Source of the DNA: an uncultured Clostridia bacterium
GTDB lineage: Bacteria > Bacillota > Clostridia > TANB77 > CAG-508
DNA length: 49,411 bases
Assembly: GCA_947589015.1 (NCBI GenBank)
Contig: CANPZF010000012.1
Span: 1 to 49,411 of the forward strand
Reading direction: 5' to 3'
Shown: positions 17,203-25,429 of the stretch, in pieces
How positions within the stretch are numbered: position 1 is the first letter of the stretch
Layout: each line of letters begins with the position of its first letter
Notes under the pieces: generated by a model
What the model was told of the DNA's origin: nothing
Databases searched by the model: none
The model's input: only the letters and a program-made list of their open reading frames with translations
Program-made: the position numbers and the translations under genes

Positions 17203-17448
17203 ATTTCTACTAATAGATATCCAAGAATTCGTTCTTTACGAGAAGATCATGATTTAACCCAAAAAGCGATTTCAAAAATTCTTAATATGTCCCAAACAGG
17301 TTATTCAAAATATGAAACCGGAGAAAATGATGTACCTTCAAAAATATTAATTGAATTGGCAAAATACTATAATACCTCTATAGACTACTTATTAGGTATT
17401 ACCGATGAAATAAATCCTTATCCACATAAATTTACAAAGAACGTGTAA
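17203..17448 (+). CDS. XRE-family transcriptional regulator, apparent ATT start
   Basis: The 81-aa protein consists of one helix-turn-helix domain: Y-P-R-I-R-S-L-R-E-D-H-D-L-T-Q, then M-S-Q-T-G-Y-S-K-Y-E-T-G-E-N and Y-Y-N-T-S-I-D-Y-L-L-G. It is divergent from the sortase operon and probably binds the two AACCT operators. The frame has no ATG, GTG or TTG near its beginning. A perfect AAAGGAGG (17187-17194) is followed after 8 nt by ATT (17203), then TCT-ACT-AAT, so ATT is the likely start, as known for infC. Low initiation efficiency would keep repressor levels down. The gene ends inside a bidirectional terminator. Confidence 0.85.
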   Translation: MSTNRYPRIRSLREDHDLTQKAISKILNMSQTGYSKYETGENDVPSKILIELAKYYNTSIDYLLGITDEINPYPHKFTKNV

Positions 17449-17468
17449 TTAATAATTACACGTTCTTT
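17436..17468. terminator. Bidirectional terminator between XRE gene and U32 gene
   Basis: AAAGAACGTGTAATT pairs with AATTACACGTTCTTT around a 3-nt loop, with T runs on both strands. It overlaps the stop codons of two convergent genes. Confidence 0.9.
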
Positions 17469-18696
17469 ATTTTTTTCTTCTAATAATCCAATCTTTTTCA
17501 CATTTTATTGGTAATTCTATTTTTACCTTTTGTCCTTTTACTCCAGGACTAATTGATTGTATTTCCTGTTCTTCTTCATAATCCCAAAGCTTATTTATTT
17601 TAAACTCAACTGGTTCTAATTGATAAGGCACAATAATTTCTAAGGTATCACCTACTGCTAGCTTATTTTTTATTTCTATTGTCGATTTTTCTTCATTATA
17701 TTCTATTACTTTTCCACCAAATTCATATTTTTCATTATACTGTCTTCCTTGATAATCTTGTATATCTTTATTTTTTCTATCTTCAAAATAGAATGTTGTA
17801 TATCCTCTTGTCTTCACTTTCTCTAATTCTAACTTATATTTTCCTATATCATAATTATCAGGATTTTTTCTGTAGTCATCTATTGCATTTCTATATACAT
17901 TAATAACACTTGCTAAATAATATTCTGTACGTAGTCTTCCTTCAATTTTCAAGCTATCTATTCCCATATCAATAATTTCTGGAATTTGTTCTATTAAGCA
18001 CAAATCTTTAGAAGAAAAAATACTTGTACCATATTCATTAGTTTCTATTGGCATTAATTCACCTGGATTGTTTTTTTCTTCCGCATATAAATTATATGAC
18101 CATCTACAACTTTGTGCACAATCACCTAAATTTGCACTTCTATTACATAAAAAATCACTTAAAAAACACCTTCCAGAAAATGCAAAACATATTGCTCCAT
18201 GTATAAATATTTCTATTTCCATTGCTTCTGGTTTATTATCCATAATATACTTTAATTGTTCTTTATTCATTTCTCTTGCCATAATCATTCTTTTAGCTCC
18301 ATTCTTGAACCAAAAGTTGGCACTATGCATACTAACAACATTAGCCTGTGTACTTACATTTATAGGAATACTAGGTGCATATTGCTTTAATACTTCTATT
18401 ACTCCTCCATCTGATGCAATTATTCCGTCTGGCTTAAGCTCCTCCAAAATTTTTGCCATTTGTATAATTTCTTCATATTTTTCATCCCATGCAAAAATAT
18501 TTAAAGTTACATATACTTTTTTCCCTATATTATGTGCATATTTTATAGTATTTATCAAATCATCATTTTCCATATCTGCCCTTGTTCTTAAAGACAATGA
18601 TGATGTTCCACAATATACTGCATCTGCTCCATATAAAAATGCAATTTTGGCTTTTTCAAAAGAACCTGCTGGCGCTAATAATTCTATTTCTTTCAT
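17467..18696 (-). CDS. trhP: U32-family tRNA hydroxylation protein TrhP
   Basis: The 409-aa U32 protein has the opening E-L-L-A-P-A-G-S-F-E-K-A-K, the U32 signature E-I-F-I-H-G-A-I-C-F-A-F-S-G-R-C, and further cysteines (C-N-R-S-A-N-L-G-D-C-A-Q-S-C-R) that bind an iron-sulfur cluster in this group. TrhP, with prephenate as co-substrate, hydroxylates U34 of certain tRNAs to ho5U. The upstream gene is the methyltransferase TrmR, which converts ho5U to mo5U. This reproduces the Bacillus yrrM-yrrN-yrrO arrangement, but with only one TrhP gene instead of two. The gene was called a peptidase in older annotation. Confidence 0.9.
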   Translation of the reverse strand: MKEIELLAPAGSFEKAKIAFLYGADAVYCGTSSLSLRTRADMENDDLINTIKYAHNIGKKVYVTLNIFAWDEKYEEIIQMAKILEELKPDGIIASDGGVIEVLKQYAPSIPINVSTQANVVSMHSANFWFKNGAKRMIMAREMNKEQLKYIMDNKPEAMEIEIFIHGAICFAFSGRCFLSDFLCNRSANLGDCAQSCRWSYNLYAEEKNNPGELMPIETNEYGTSIFSSKDLCLIEQIPEIIDMGIDSLKIEGRLRTEYYLASVINVYRNAIDDYRKNPDNYDIGKYKLELEKVKTRGYTTFYFEDRKNKDIQDYQGRQYNEKYEFGGKVIEYNEEKSTIEIKNKLAVGDTLEIIVPYQLEPVEFKINKLWDYEEEQEIQSISPGVKGQKVKIELPIKCEKDWIIRRKK

Positions 18697-18719
18697 ATAC
18701 TACCTCATTTTATAATCAG

Positions 18720-19310
18720 TTAATTCAATAATTTACTAACTGCTAATCCATCTCCAACATCTAAAATTTTAGTATCTAAATTAGGATTTTCGCTTACTTG
18801 TTTTATATACTCTCTTAAATTTCTTACAGCTGTACGTTGTTTATGTTTATTATAGTCACTTAGTACATATCCTTTATATAAAATATTATCTGCAAAAATA
18901 ATTCCTTTTGTATTTATCATCCTAAGTGCTTCTTTTAAGAAAAATGGATATTTTCCCTTTGCTGCATCTATAAATACCATGTCATATTTTTGATTTAATG
19001 TTGGCAATATATCTACAGCGTCCCCTTCATATATATTAATTTTATTTTGTAATCCAACTAATTTTATATTCTTTTTTGCCTGTTCTAGCATTATAGGATC
19101 TCTTTCAATTGTATCAATAATTCCATCTTCAGATAAAAAATTTGTAAAACACATTGCAGAATAACCAACAGCAGTACCTATTTCCAAAATACTTTGTAAT
19201 TTCACATCTTTAAAATAATTTTCTATTGTGTGTAAAGTATCATCCATTATAATAGGTACATGATTTTCTAAAGCCCTTTGTTTTACTTTTTCTAATTCTT
19301 GTTGATCCAT
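18720..19310 (-). CDS. trmR: tRNA 5-hydroxyuridine methyltransferase TrmR
   Basis: The 196-aa class I SAM-dependent O-methyltransferase is of the YrrM type. Motif I is L-E-I-G-T-A-V-G-Y-S-A, the acidic residue of motif II lies in I-D-T-I-E-R-D, and F-I-D-A-A-K-G-K-Y is the metal/substrate segment. Further motifs are F-A-D-N-I-L-Y-K-G and the C-terminal D-V-G-D-G-L-A-V-S-K. It lies 23 bp upstream of trhP and 16 bp downstream of typA, so probably one operon. Its context next to trhP supports the tRNA wobble-uridine role over the generic catechol-methyltransferase label. Confidence 0.9.
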   Translation of the reverse strand: MDQQELEKVKQRALENHVPIIMDDTLHTIENYFKDVKLQSILEIGTAVGYSAMCFTNFLSEDGIIDTIERDPIMLEQAKKNIKLVGLQNKINIYEGDAVDILPTLNQKYDMVFIDAAKGKYPFFLKEALRMINTKGIIFADNILYKGYVLSDYNKHKQRTAVRNLREYIKQVSENPNLDTKILDVGDGLAVSKLLN

Positions 19311-19326
19311 CTTTCCTCCATATTTT

Positions 19327-21147
19327 CTATTTACTAGAATTTCTTGCAGCTCTTTCTCTTTCTTTACTGTCTAAAATTTTCTTTCTTAGACGAATTGATT
19401 TAGGTGTAACTTCTACTAATTCATCATCTTGGATAAATTCAATAGCTTTTTCTAATGACATTTGAATAGGTGGTACTAATCTTAAAGCATCATCAGAACC
19501 TGATGCTCTTGTATTTGTTAAATGTTTTTCTTTACATACATTTATAGATAAATCTTCACCTCTAGAATTTAATCCAACAATCATTCCTTCATATACGTCT
19601 ATACCAGGTCCTATAAATAAGTCTCCCTTATCTTGTGCATTATATAAACCATATGTTACTGACTTTCCATTTTCAAATGCAACTATTGTTCCTCTTACTC
19701 TTGAAATAACATCTCCTTTATATGGTTCATATGAATCAAAAATATGATTCATGGTTCCTTCACCTTTAGTATCTGTTAAAAATTCAGTTCTATATCCTAT
19801 TAATCCTCTTGCTGGAATTTTAAATTCTACTTTTGTGTGTCCACTTTCTGCTGGCTCCATATTAACCATTTCAGCTTTTCTTTTTCCTAATTTTTCGATT
19901 ACATTTCCTACACAATCATCAGGCACATTTACTACAAGTCTTTCTATTGGTTCACACTTTACTCCATCAATTTCTTTAATAATTACTTTTGGACGAGATA
20001 CTAATAATTCAAAACCTTCTCTTCTCATTGTTTCAATTAAGATTGATAAATGTAATTCTCCTCTTCCTGAAACTTCAAATGAATCTGGACTATCTGTTTC
20101 TTTTACTCTTAATGATACGTTTTTTTCTAATTCTTTAAATAATCTATCTCTAATATGTCTTGATGTAATAAATTGACCTTCTCTTCCTGCAAATGGTCCA
20201 TTGTTTACACTAAATGTCATTGAAACTGTTGGTTCATCTATATCTACAAATGGTATTTTCTCTGGATTATTAAAATCACATACAGTATCTCCTATATTAA
20301 TTTCTGATAATCCTGCAAGCTCTATAATATCTCCTGCTTTTCCTTCTTCTACTTCTACTTTGTTTAATCCAACATGTGTATATACTTTAGCTATTCTTCC
20401 TTGTGTAATTTTATCTTCTTTTCCACATATAGATACAGGCATTCCATTTTTTATTATTCCTCTTTCTACTCTACCTACTGCTATTCTTCCTACATAATCA
20501 TCATAATCTATGTTAGATACCAACATTTGAGCTGGTCCTTCTTCATCACAATGTGGTGCTTCTATTGTATTTACTATTGTTTCAAATAGGCAACTTAAAT
20601 CATTTGTTTCATCTGCTAAGTCCATTTTAGCTATTCCATTTTTGGCAGATGCATATACAACTGGAAAGTCTAATTGTTCATCACTTGCATCTAATTCTAT
20701 AAACAATTCTATAACTTGGTCTACTACCTTATCTGGTATTGCACCTGGTCTATCTATCTTATTTATAACTACTATTGGTTTTAATCCTAAAGCTAAAGAT
20801 TTTTTTAACACCTCTCTTGTTTGAGGCATTGCCCCTTCAAAAGCATCTACTAAAAGTAATACTCCATCTACAGTTTTTAAAACTCTCTCTACTTCCCCTC
20901 CAAAATCAGCATGTCCTGGCGTATCTACTATATTTATTTTTATATCATTGTACATTACTGATGTATTTTTAGAAAGAATTGTGATTCCTCTTTCTTTCTC
21001 TAAGTCATTAGAATCCATTACTCTTTCTTGTACTTGTTCATTTTCTCTAAATACATGGCTTTGTTTAAGCATTGCATCTACTAATGTAGTTTTTCCATGG
21101 TCTACGTGTGCTATTATTGCAATATTTCTTATTTTTTGGTTGTTCAT
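19327..21147 (-). CDS. typA: Ribosome-associated GTPase TypA/BipA
   Basis: The 606-aa translational GTPase has G1 A-H-V-D-H-G-K-T-T, G3 D-T-P-G-H-A-D-F, G4 N-K-I-D-R, then EF-G-like domains II, III and V and the BipA-specific C-terminal domain (K-R-K-A-E-M-V-N-M, R-G-L-I-G-Y-R-T-E-F). Full length. It assists ribosome assembly and growth under stress. It has a strong promoter (21247-21275) and a leader hairpin, and is first in a run with trmR and trhP. Confidence 0.97.
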   Translation of the reverse strand: MNNQKIRNIAIIAHVDHGKTTLVDAMLKQSHVFRENEQVQERVMDSNDLEKERGITILSKNTSVMYNDIKINIVDTPGHADFGGEVERVLKTVDGVLLLVDAFEGAMPQTREVLKKSLALGLKPIVVINKIDRPGAIPDKVVDQVIELFIELDASDEQLDFPVVYASAKNGIAKMDLADETNDLSCLFETIVNTIEAPHCDEEGPAQMLVSNIDYDDYVGRIAVGRVERGIIKNGMPVSICGKEDKITQGRIAKVYTHVGLNKVEVEEGKAGDIIELAGLSEINIGDTVCDFNNPEKIPFVDIDEPTVSMTFSVNNGPFAGREGQFITSRHIRDRLFKELEKNVSLRVKETDSPDSFEVSGRGELHLSILIETMRREGFELLVSRPKVIIKEIDGVKCEPIERLVVNVPDDCVGNVIEKLGKRKAEMVNMEPAESGHTKVEFKIPARGLIGYRTEFLTDTKGEGTMNHIFDSYEPYKGDVISRVRGTIVAFENGKSVTYGLYNAQDKGDLFIGPGIDVYEGMIVGLNSRGEDLSINVCKEKHLTNTRASGSDDALRLVPPIQMSLEKAIEFIQDDELVEVTPKSIRLRKKILDSKERERAARNSSK

Positions 21148-21192
21148 TCTTTTCTACTCCCTTTTTATTAATATTTTTATTGCCGTAACTAA

Positions 21193-21228
21193 GACGTTTT
21201 TCATTCAATTTTTGAAAAACGCCTTAAT
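21193..21228 (-). promoter_or_regulatory. Leader hairpin upstream of typA
   Basis: AAG-G-CGTTTTTCA is complementary to TGAAAAACG-T-CTT across about 10 nt (minus strand), within the predicted 5' untranslated region. No T tract follows, so it is not a normal terminator; it could stabilise or regulate the transcript. Confidence 0.4.
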
Positions 21229-21246
21229 TCTTATAAATACTATAAA

Positions 21247-21275
21247 ATTATACTACTAAATAAATTTTTTGTCAA
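21247..21275 (-). promoter_or_regulatory. Promoter of the typA operon
   Basis: Minus strand TTGACA (21270-21275), 17-bp spacer, TATAAT (21247-21252). Full consensus in both boxes. Confidence 0.88.
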
Positions 21276-21341
21276 ATTTGCTTATTTTAATATTTTAGTT
21301 ATGCTTTTTACAATAAACTTATTATTACCACAAATTAATTT

Positions 21342-21893
21342 TTACCTACTTTGTTCTCCATTTATTTTTTTTCTATTGTAATATTCCATTTCTGCTTTTT
21401 GTAAATTTACTATTTTATCATATAATTGCTCAATAATTTCTGCATTATCTTTATTCTGTTCTACTTTCTCTATTTTTCTTTCCATTTTATCCCATTGTGA
21501 TATACCTTCTTTTTGAATAACATAATCTGTTGATTGCATCTTAGCATATATATCGTGTCTTTTTTCTTTTAAATAATCTATTACGATTTTATAATGATTT
21601 TTCTTATCTCTTTTTTCAAGCTTTTCACTTGATTCTTGTTCTAATTGTTGTACTTTCAGTTCTTCTCTAAACTCTTTAGCATTATGCTTTAGTACTTCTT
21701 CTTCATTCATTTCAATATTTACAACATCTTCATCTTTTACTTGTTCTTCTTTTATATTTTCTGTTTTCAATTCATTTCTCCACTTGTAAATAGTAGGGAT
21801 ACTAATTCCAAATTCATCACTAAGTGCTTTTACTTTTTCACCCTTTTGTAATCTTTTCTTTACTTCATTTTTTATTTCCTCTGAATATGCCAT
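21342..21893 (-). CDS. DNA-binding protein with transposase-type HTH and coiled coil
   Basis: The first 45 residues of this 183-aa protein form a transposase-orfA-type helix-turn-helix (Y-S-E-E-I-K-N-E-V-K-K-R-L, then F-G-I-S-I-P-T-I-Y-K-W-R-N-E-L). The rest is highly charged Glu/Lys coiled-coil sequence without any DDE catalytic domain. No terminal repeats or second transposase ORF are nearby. It may be a domesticated transposase N-terminus used as a regulator. Function unknown. Confidence 0.75.
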   Translation of the reverse strand: MAYSEEIKNEVKKRLQKGEKVKALSDEFGISIPTIYKWRNELKTENIKEEQVKDEDVVNIEMNEEEVLKHNAKEFREELKVQQLEQESSEKLEKRDKKNHYKIVIDYLKEKRHDIYAKMQSTDYVIQKEGISQWDKMERKIEKVEQNKDNAEIIEQLYDKIVNLQKAEMEYYNRKKINGEQSR

Positions 21894-21948
21894 ATTTATA
21901 CATCCTTTCTATTTACCTATGATTTTTAATAATTTTATGTCAAATTGT

Positions 21949-22545
21949 TTATTTTGTCAACTCTATAATTTCACTCATTATTTCTTCTGTTATATTATCT
22001 AAAACTTCTTTATCTTTTGAGCCTTTATATTGACTATAGTCTAATGGTTTACCATATGTAATAGTAACTTTTCTATTGTCTTTGGTTCCACCTTTTATTC
22101 CACAAGGTATTACTTTAGCCCCACTTCTAACTGCAAAAAATGCTCCTCCATCTTTTACTTTTTCTCCTTTTTCTAATCCATTTCTTGTTCCCTCTGGAAA
22201 TAAAGCTAAACAATGACCATCTTTTAGAGTTTTTAAAGATTCTTTTATAGCTGTAACCTCTTTAGAATCTCTTTTTACTAATATAGCATCAAAAATCATA
22301 CCCAGAAATGCTAAAAATTTATTTTTTGTTAACTCTTCTTTAGCTAGAAATCTTGCATATCTTCCACATGTTACTTCTATTAACGGTGGATCTAAAAAAC
22401 TTCTATGATTTCCACATATAATTATTGGTCCTTCCTTTGGAATATTTTCTTTTCCGACTATTTTCATACTATAAACAATTTTACAATAAATATATATTGC
22501 ACCTTTTACTATTCCTCTAACTATTTTTTTTAAAAATTCCTTCAT
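21949..22545 (-). CDS. plsC: 1-acyl-sn-glycerol-3-phosphate acyltransferase
   Basis: The 198-aa membrane-associated PlsC-type enzyme acylates lysophosphatidic acid in phospholipid synthesis. Motif I N-H-R-S-F-L-D-P-P (catalytic His47 and Asp52) and the F-P-E-G-T-R motif are present. ATG 22545 is best spaced from AAAGGG; ATG 22554 is also possible. The frame is open further upstream, but that sequence belongs to the large palindrome R3a. cmk lies upstream in the same direction, a neighbour pair common in Firmicutes, here separated by the repeat. Confidence 0.93.
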   Translation of the reverse strand: MKEFLKKIVRGIVKGAIYIYCKIVYSMKIVGKENIPKEGPIIICGNHRSFLDPPLIEVTCGRYARFLAKEELTKNKFLAFLGMIFDAILVKRDSKEVTAIKESLKTLKDGHCLALFPEGTRNGLEKGEKVKDGGAFFAVRSGAKVIPCGIKGGTKDNRKVTITYGKPLDYSQYKGSKDKEVLDNITEEIMSEIIELTK

Positions 22546-22569
22546 TTTTAACATTATCCCTTTCTTATA

Positions 22570-23039
22570 GTTATAATTCACAATTGATTTGATTTTGATA
22601 TATTTTAGCTCACCTTCAAGCGTTAATATATATCTATATATACAAATCAATTTGTTCATTACACTCGAGAAGAAATTCTAATATACAAAATTGAGCCTCT
22701 TTCACTCAGGCTAAAAGGATTACTAATATATTCTTTTGAATGAAACGACGAATGCGCCGTGGAATGACTGTAGAAATTCTAAATAAAATCAATTAGGGAA
22801 TCTCGCCTCACGAGGGCGCTGATTGATTTTATCAAGAATTTCTAAGTCATGTATCAAGCCGAGGAGTGTAAAGAAAAAAAATATATTAGTAATCCTTTTT
22901 CCGTGAACATTCCTCAATTTTGTATATAAGAATTTCTATATCTCGTTCCAATCAAGCATTGATTTGTATATATAGATATATATTAACGCTTGAAGGTGCG
23001 CTAAAATATATCAAAATCAAATCAATTGTGAATTGTAAC
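22570..23039. repeat. Large nested palindrome R3, copy a (470 bp)
   Basis: The outer arms start GTTATAATTCACAATTG and end CAATTGTGAATTGTAAC, and pair over nearly 85 bp. Inside is a roughly 330-bp core that is itself made of stacked inverted segments (GAAATTCTAATATACAAAA against TTTTGTATATAAGAATTTC; TAGAAATTCTAAATAAAATC against GATTTTATCAAGAATTTCTA). The apex is GC-rich, reading GGGAATCTCGCCTCACGAGG. The same core occurs inverted at about 46963-47285 with different outer arms. It fills the 512-bp gap between plsC and cmk. No protein-coding sequence is evident. Confidence 0.85.
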
Positions 23040-23057
23040 TTCTGATATGTAATCAAA

Positions 23058-23738
23058 CTAATTTTCGAATTTATTTCTTTTTTGGTTTACCAATTCTAGC
23101 ACTTCATTTACAACTTCTTCTATTGTCTTATTACTAGAATCTATATAAGTTGCATCTTCTGGCATTTTTAAAGGAGCCAATTCTCTTGTTGAATCTATTT
23201 TGTCTCTAGTTCTAACATTTTCCAATGCCTCTTCATATGAACACTCTATTCCTTTTGTTTTAAGCTGTTTTACTCTTCTTTTAGCTCTTACTTCTGCTGA
23301 AGCTACTAAATATATCTTTACATCTGCATTTGGAAACACAACTGTACCTATATCTCTTCCTTCCATCACTACGTTTTTTCCTTCTGCCATTTTCCTTTGC
23401 AAATATAGCAAGTTTTCTCTAACAATTTTTAAAGTTGCAACTGGTGAAACAAAATCATTGACTTGTTTCATTCTTATTTTTTTTGTTACATCTATATTGT
23501 TTAAAAAAACTTTTTTATCTTCATTTTCTTCTTCAAAATGTATATCTATTTCTTTGAACAATTTTGCTATTTTTTCATCATCCTCTAACTTAATGTTATT
23601 TTCTAACATTGCTAAAGTCACACATCTAAAGGTTGCTCCCGTGTCTATATTCATAAATCCTAATTTTCTACTCACTAATTCTGCAACAGTTCCTTTTCCA
23701 CTTCCTGCTGGACCATCTATTGCCACCACAAATGACAT
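23058..23738 (-). CDS. cmk: Cytidylate kinase
   Basis: The 226-aa (d)CMP kinase has P-loop G-P-A-G-S-G-K-G-T (8-16), D-T-G-A-T-F-R (CMP-binding), G-R-D-I-G-T-V-V-F-P and R-A-K-R-R near the lid. Length is normal. A GGAAAGGGG site precedes ATG 23738. The upstream HD-phosphohydrolase frame formally overlaps its first 71 bp, but the overlap disappears if the upstream gene shifts frame at CGG (see findings). Confidence 0.96.
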   Translation of the reverse strand: MSFVVAIDGPAGSGKGTVAELVSRKLGFMNIDTGATFRCVTLAMLENNIKLEDDEKIAKLFKEIDIHFEEENEDKKVFLNNIDVTKKIRMKQVNDFVSPVATLKIVRENLLYLQRKMAEGKNVVMEGRDIGTVVFPNADVKIYLVASAEVRAKRRVKQLKTKGIECSYEEALENVRTRDKIDSTRELAPLKMPEDATYIDSSNKTIEEVVNEVLELVNQKRNKFEN

Positions 23739-25413
23739 ATGTTATTCCCCTTTCCTTTATAATTTTATCTTGATTCTCCGAACCGTATCTCCGAAAAAAT
23801 TGATTAATCTTTTTTGCATAGTTTATTGATGGATTAGATGGTTCAAATATACTCATTCTATTATAATCCAATCTATCTTTCTTTTCTTGTAAAGTTTCAT
23901 ATTGACGTTGATATTGTTCTATTACATCTTTTATCTTTAATATTTTTATTTCATCTATTCCTTGTTGCCTTAGTTCTGGTAAAATTGCATATACTCCATA
24001 TGTATATTTCGTAGATAAATCAGTCTGTAAATTTGGATACTTATCTAATGTATATATTTCTGAATTTTCATCCTGTACATATATTGGACTTTTCTCGTCA
24101 TATAGTCTAAATTTTGCCTTATATGCATAAATTCCTTTTGTTTTTCTATTAATACCTATAATCGTATTTATTTTTTCTATTATTTCTTGTCTCTTGTCCT
24201 CTTTTAGTTCAACTGAGGTTGCTATATCTTGAAGCGATTTTCCCTTTATATTCTTTCCACTTGATATTAATCCCCTTAAATTTTTAATAAATTGTTTTTC
24301 CTCTTCTGTATATGTTTCATATTGTATCTTTGTAGGTTCTAACATACTTATTGCTACTTGTAATAGTGCTTTATTACTTAACATTGTATAATATAATGCA
24401 TCATTTTTTTCTAATTCATCTATTGCCTTAATTAATTCATTAAAAAATAGTATATCATTCATTTGCAGAAATGTATCTACATTTAATTCTTGTATACTTT
24501 TTCCCATAACATCATCTAAAATTGCTTGAAGTTTCTCCGTTTTTTGTATTTCTCTATTTTTTATTGCTTCTACTAAATTTGATGCTAATTGATCTTCTAT
24601 TATACCTTCTTTAGATATATATTGTGTTTTATACATATGTACTCTAACCATCAAAAATTTAAGTATACTTTCTATTGCTTCTGGCTTATATACATATCTA
24701 TATTTTCCTTCCTGTTCAACAAACTTCAAATCACACATTGTATTTAATCTTAACATTAAATTTCCCATGTATGCTTCTCCCACATACAATCTGTCTCTTA
24801 CTAAAAAATCCATTCTATCAAAGTCTATGTTACCATCACATAGTGATTCTAAGGAACCATCTCCTTCTAAATTACTTTCCTCTTCATTTGCTTTAATTCT
24901 TTCTAATGCTTCCCTAATTTCTTCATTTTCTTTTACTATTTTTTCTCCTATGTCTTCATGTGTATAAGTTCCATCACCTATTTCTTTTTCTATTGAATGA
25001 GAAAACATTGCATGTCCTATATCATGCACACACATAAATTTTATTTTTTCTACTAAATATCCTTTTAACTTATTTTTTTCTATATATTCCTTCCATTCAT
25101 TTTTTCTAAATTGTACTGCTAAAAATTCAATTATACACATATATGCTCCTTTAGAATGTTCTAGCCTTGTGTGATAATAATTAGAATTTTTATATATTTT
25201 TGAGCCTAATTGTAATATTTCTCCCAATCTTTTCATCGGTTTAGTTTGAAATAAATTGTAAATTTCTTCTGTATAATAAATATTCATATCATCATAATAT
25301 ACTGCTAATTTTATATCTTCTTCTTGTTTAATTTTTACATTTGGTCCAAATAACCATTTGAATAATTCTTCATATTCTTGTTTACTTACTTCTTTTATTC
25401 CTTCATCATTCAT
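23668..25413 (-). CDS. HD-domain phosphohydrolase (dNTPase/SAMHD1-like), with CGG sites near the end
   Basis: The protein has the metal-binding pattern H86 (R-L-E-H-S), H130-D131 (H-D-I-G-H-A-M-F-S-H) and D-F-D-R-M-D near 197-202, typical of the dGTPase/YdhJ-type HD proteins. ATG 25413 with AAGGA 8 nt upstream is preferred over an upstream ATG that would overlap the preceding gene. In the zero frame it has 581 codons and overlaps cmk by 71 bp. Codon 541 is CGG (23791-23793) followed by A. A +1 shift there yields F-F-G-D-T-V, then meets a second CGGA. It then ends at 23765 (second shift) or 23757 (no second shift), both just before the cmk ribosome binding site. I consider an end at 23765/23757 more likely than 23668. 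Confidence 0.85.
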   Translation of the reverse strand: MNDEGIKEVSKQEYEELFKWLFGPNVKIKQEEDIKLAVYYDDMNIYYTEEIYNLFQTKPMKRLGEILQLGSKIYKNSNYYHTRLEHSKGAYMCIIEFLAVQFRKNEWKEYIEKNKLKGYLVEKIKFMCVHDIGHAMFSHSIEKEIGDGTYTHEDIGEKIVKENEEIREALERIKANEEESNLEGDGSLESLCDGNIDFDRMDFLVRDRLYVGEAYMGNLMLRLNTMCDLKFVEQEGKYRYVYKPEAIESILKFLMVRVHMYKTQYISKEGIIEDQLASNLVEAIKNREIQKTEKLQAILDDVMGKSIQELNVDTFLQMNDILFFNELIKAIDELEKNDALYYTMLSNKALLQVAISMLEPTKIQYETYTEEEKQFIKNLRGLISSGKNIKGKSLQDIATSVELKEDKRQEIIEKINTIIGINRKTKGIYAYKAKFRLYDEKSPIYVQDENSEIYTLDKYPNLQTDLSTKYTYGVYAILPELRQQGIDEIKILKIKDVIEQYQRQYETLQEKKDRLDYNRMSIFEPSNPSINYAKKINQFFRRYGSENQDKIIKERGITYVICGGNRWSSRKWKRNCCRISE

Positions 25414-25429
25414 TTTAACTATCCTTATT

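Noticed and set aside
20948..21259. Plus-strand open frames inside typA and other minus-strand genes
   Set aside because: They lack ribosome binding sites and protein-like sequence and mirror the codon pattern of the real genes on the other strand.
22570..23039. CRISPR array or structured riboswitch
   Set aside because: No regularly spaced direct repeats. The inverted arms and duplicate copy at 46861-47409 fit a mobile palindromic repeat better; no known riboswitch motif is recognised.
23668..23738. True 71-bp overlap of HD phosphohydrolase and cmk
   Set aside because: The overlapping codons read the start of cmk out of frame (R-W-S-S-R-K-W-K-R), and frameshift at CGG offers ends just before the cmk ribosome binding site.
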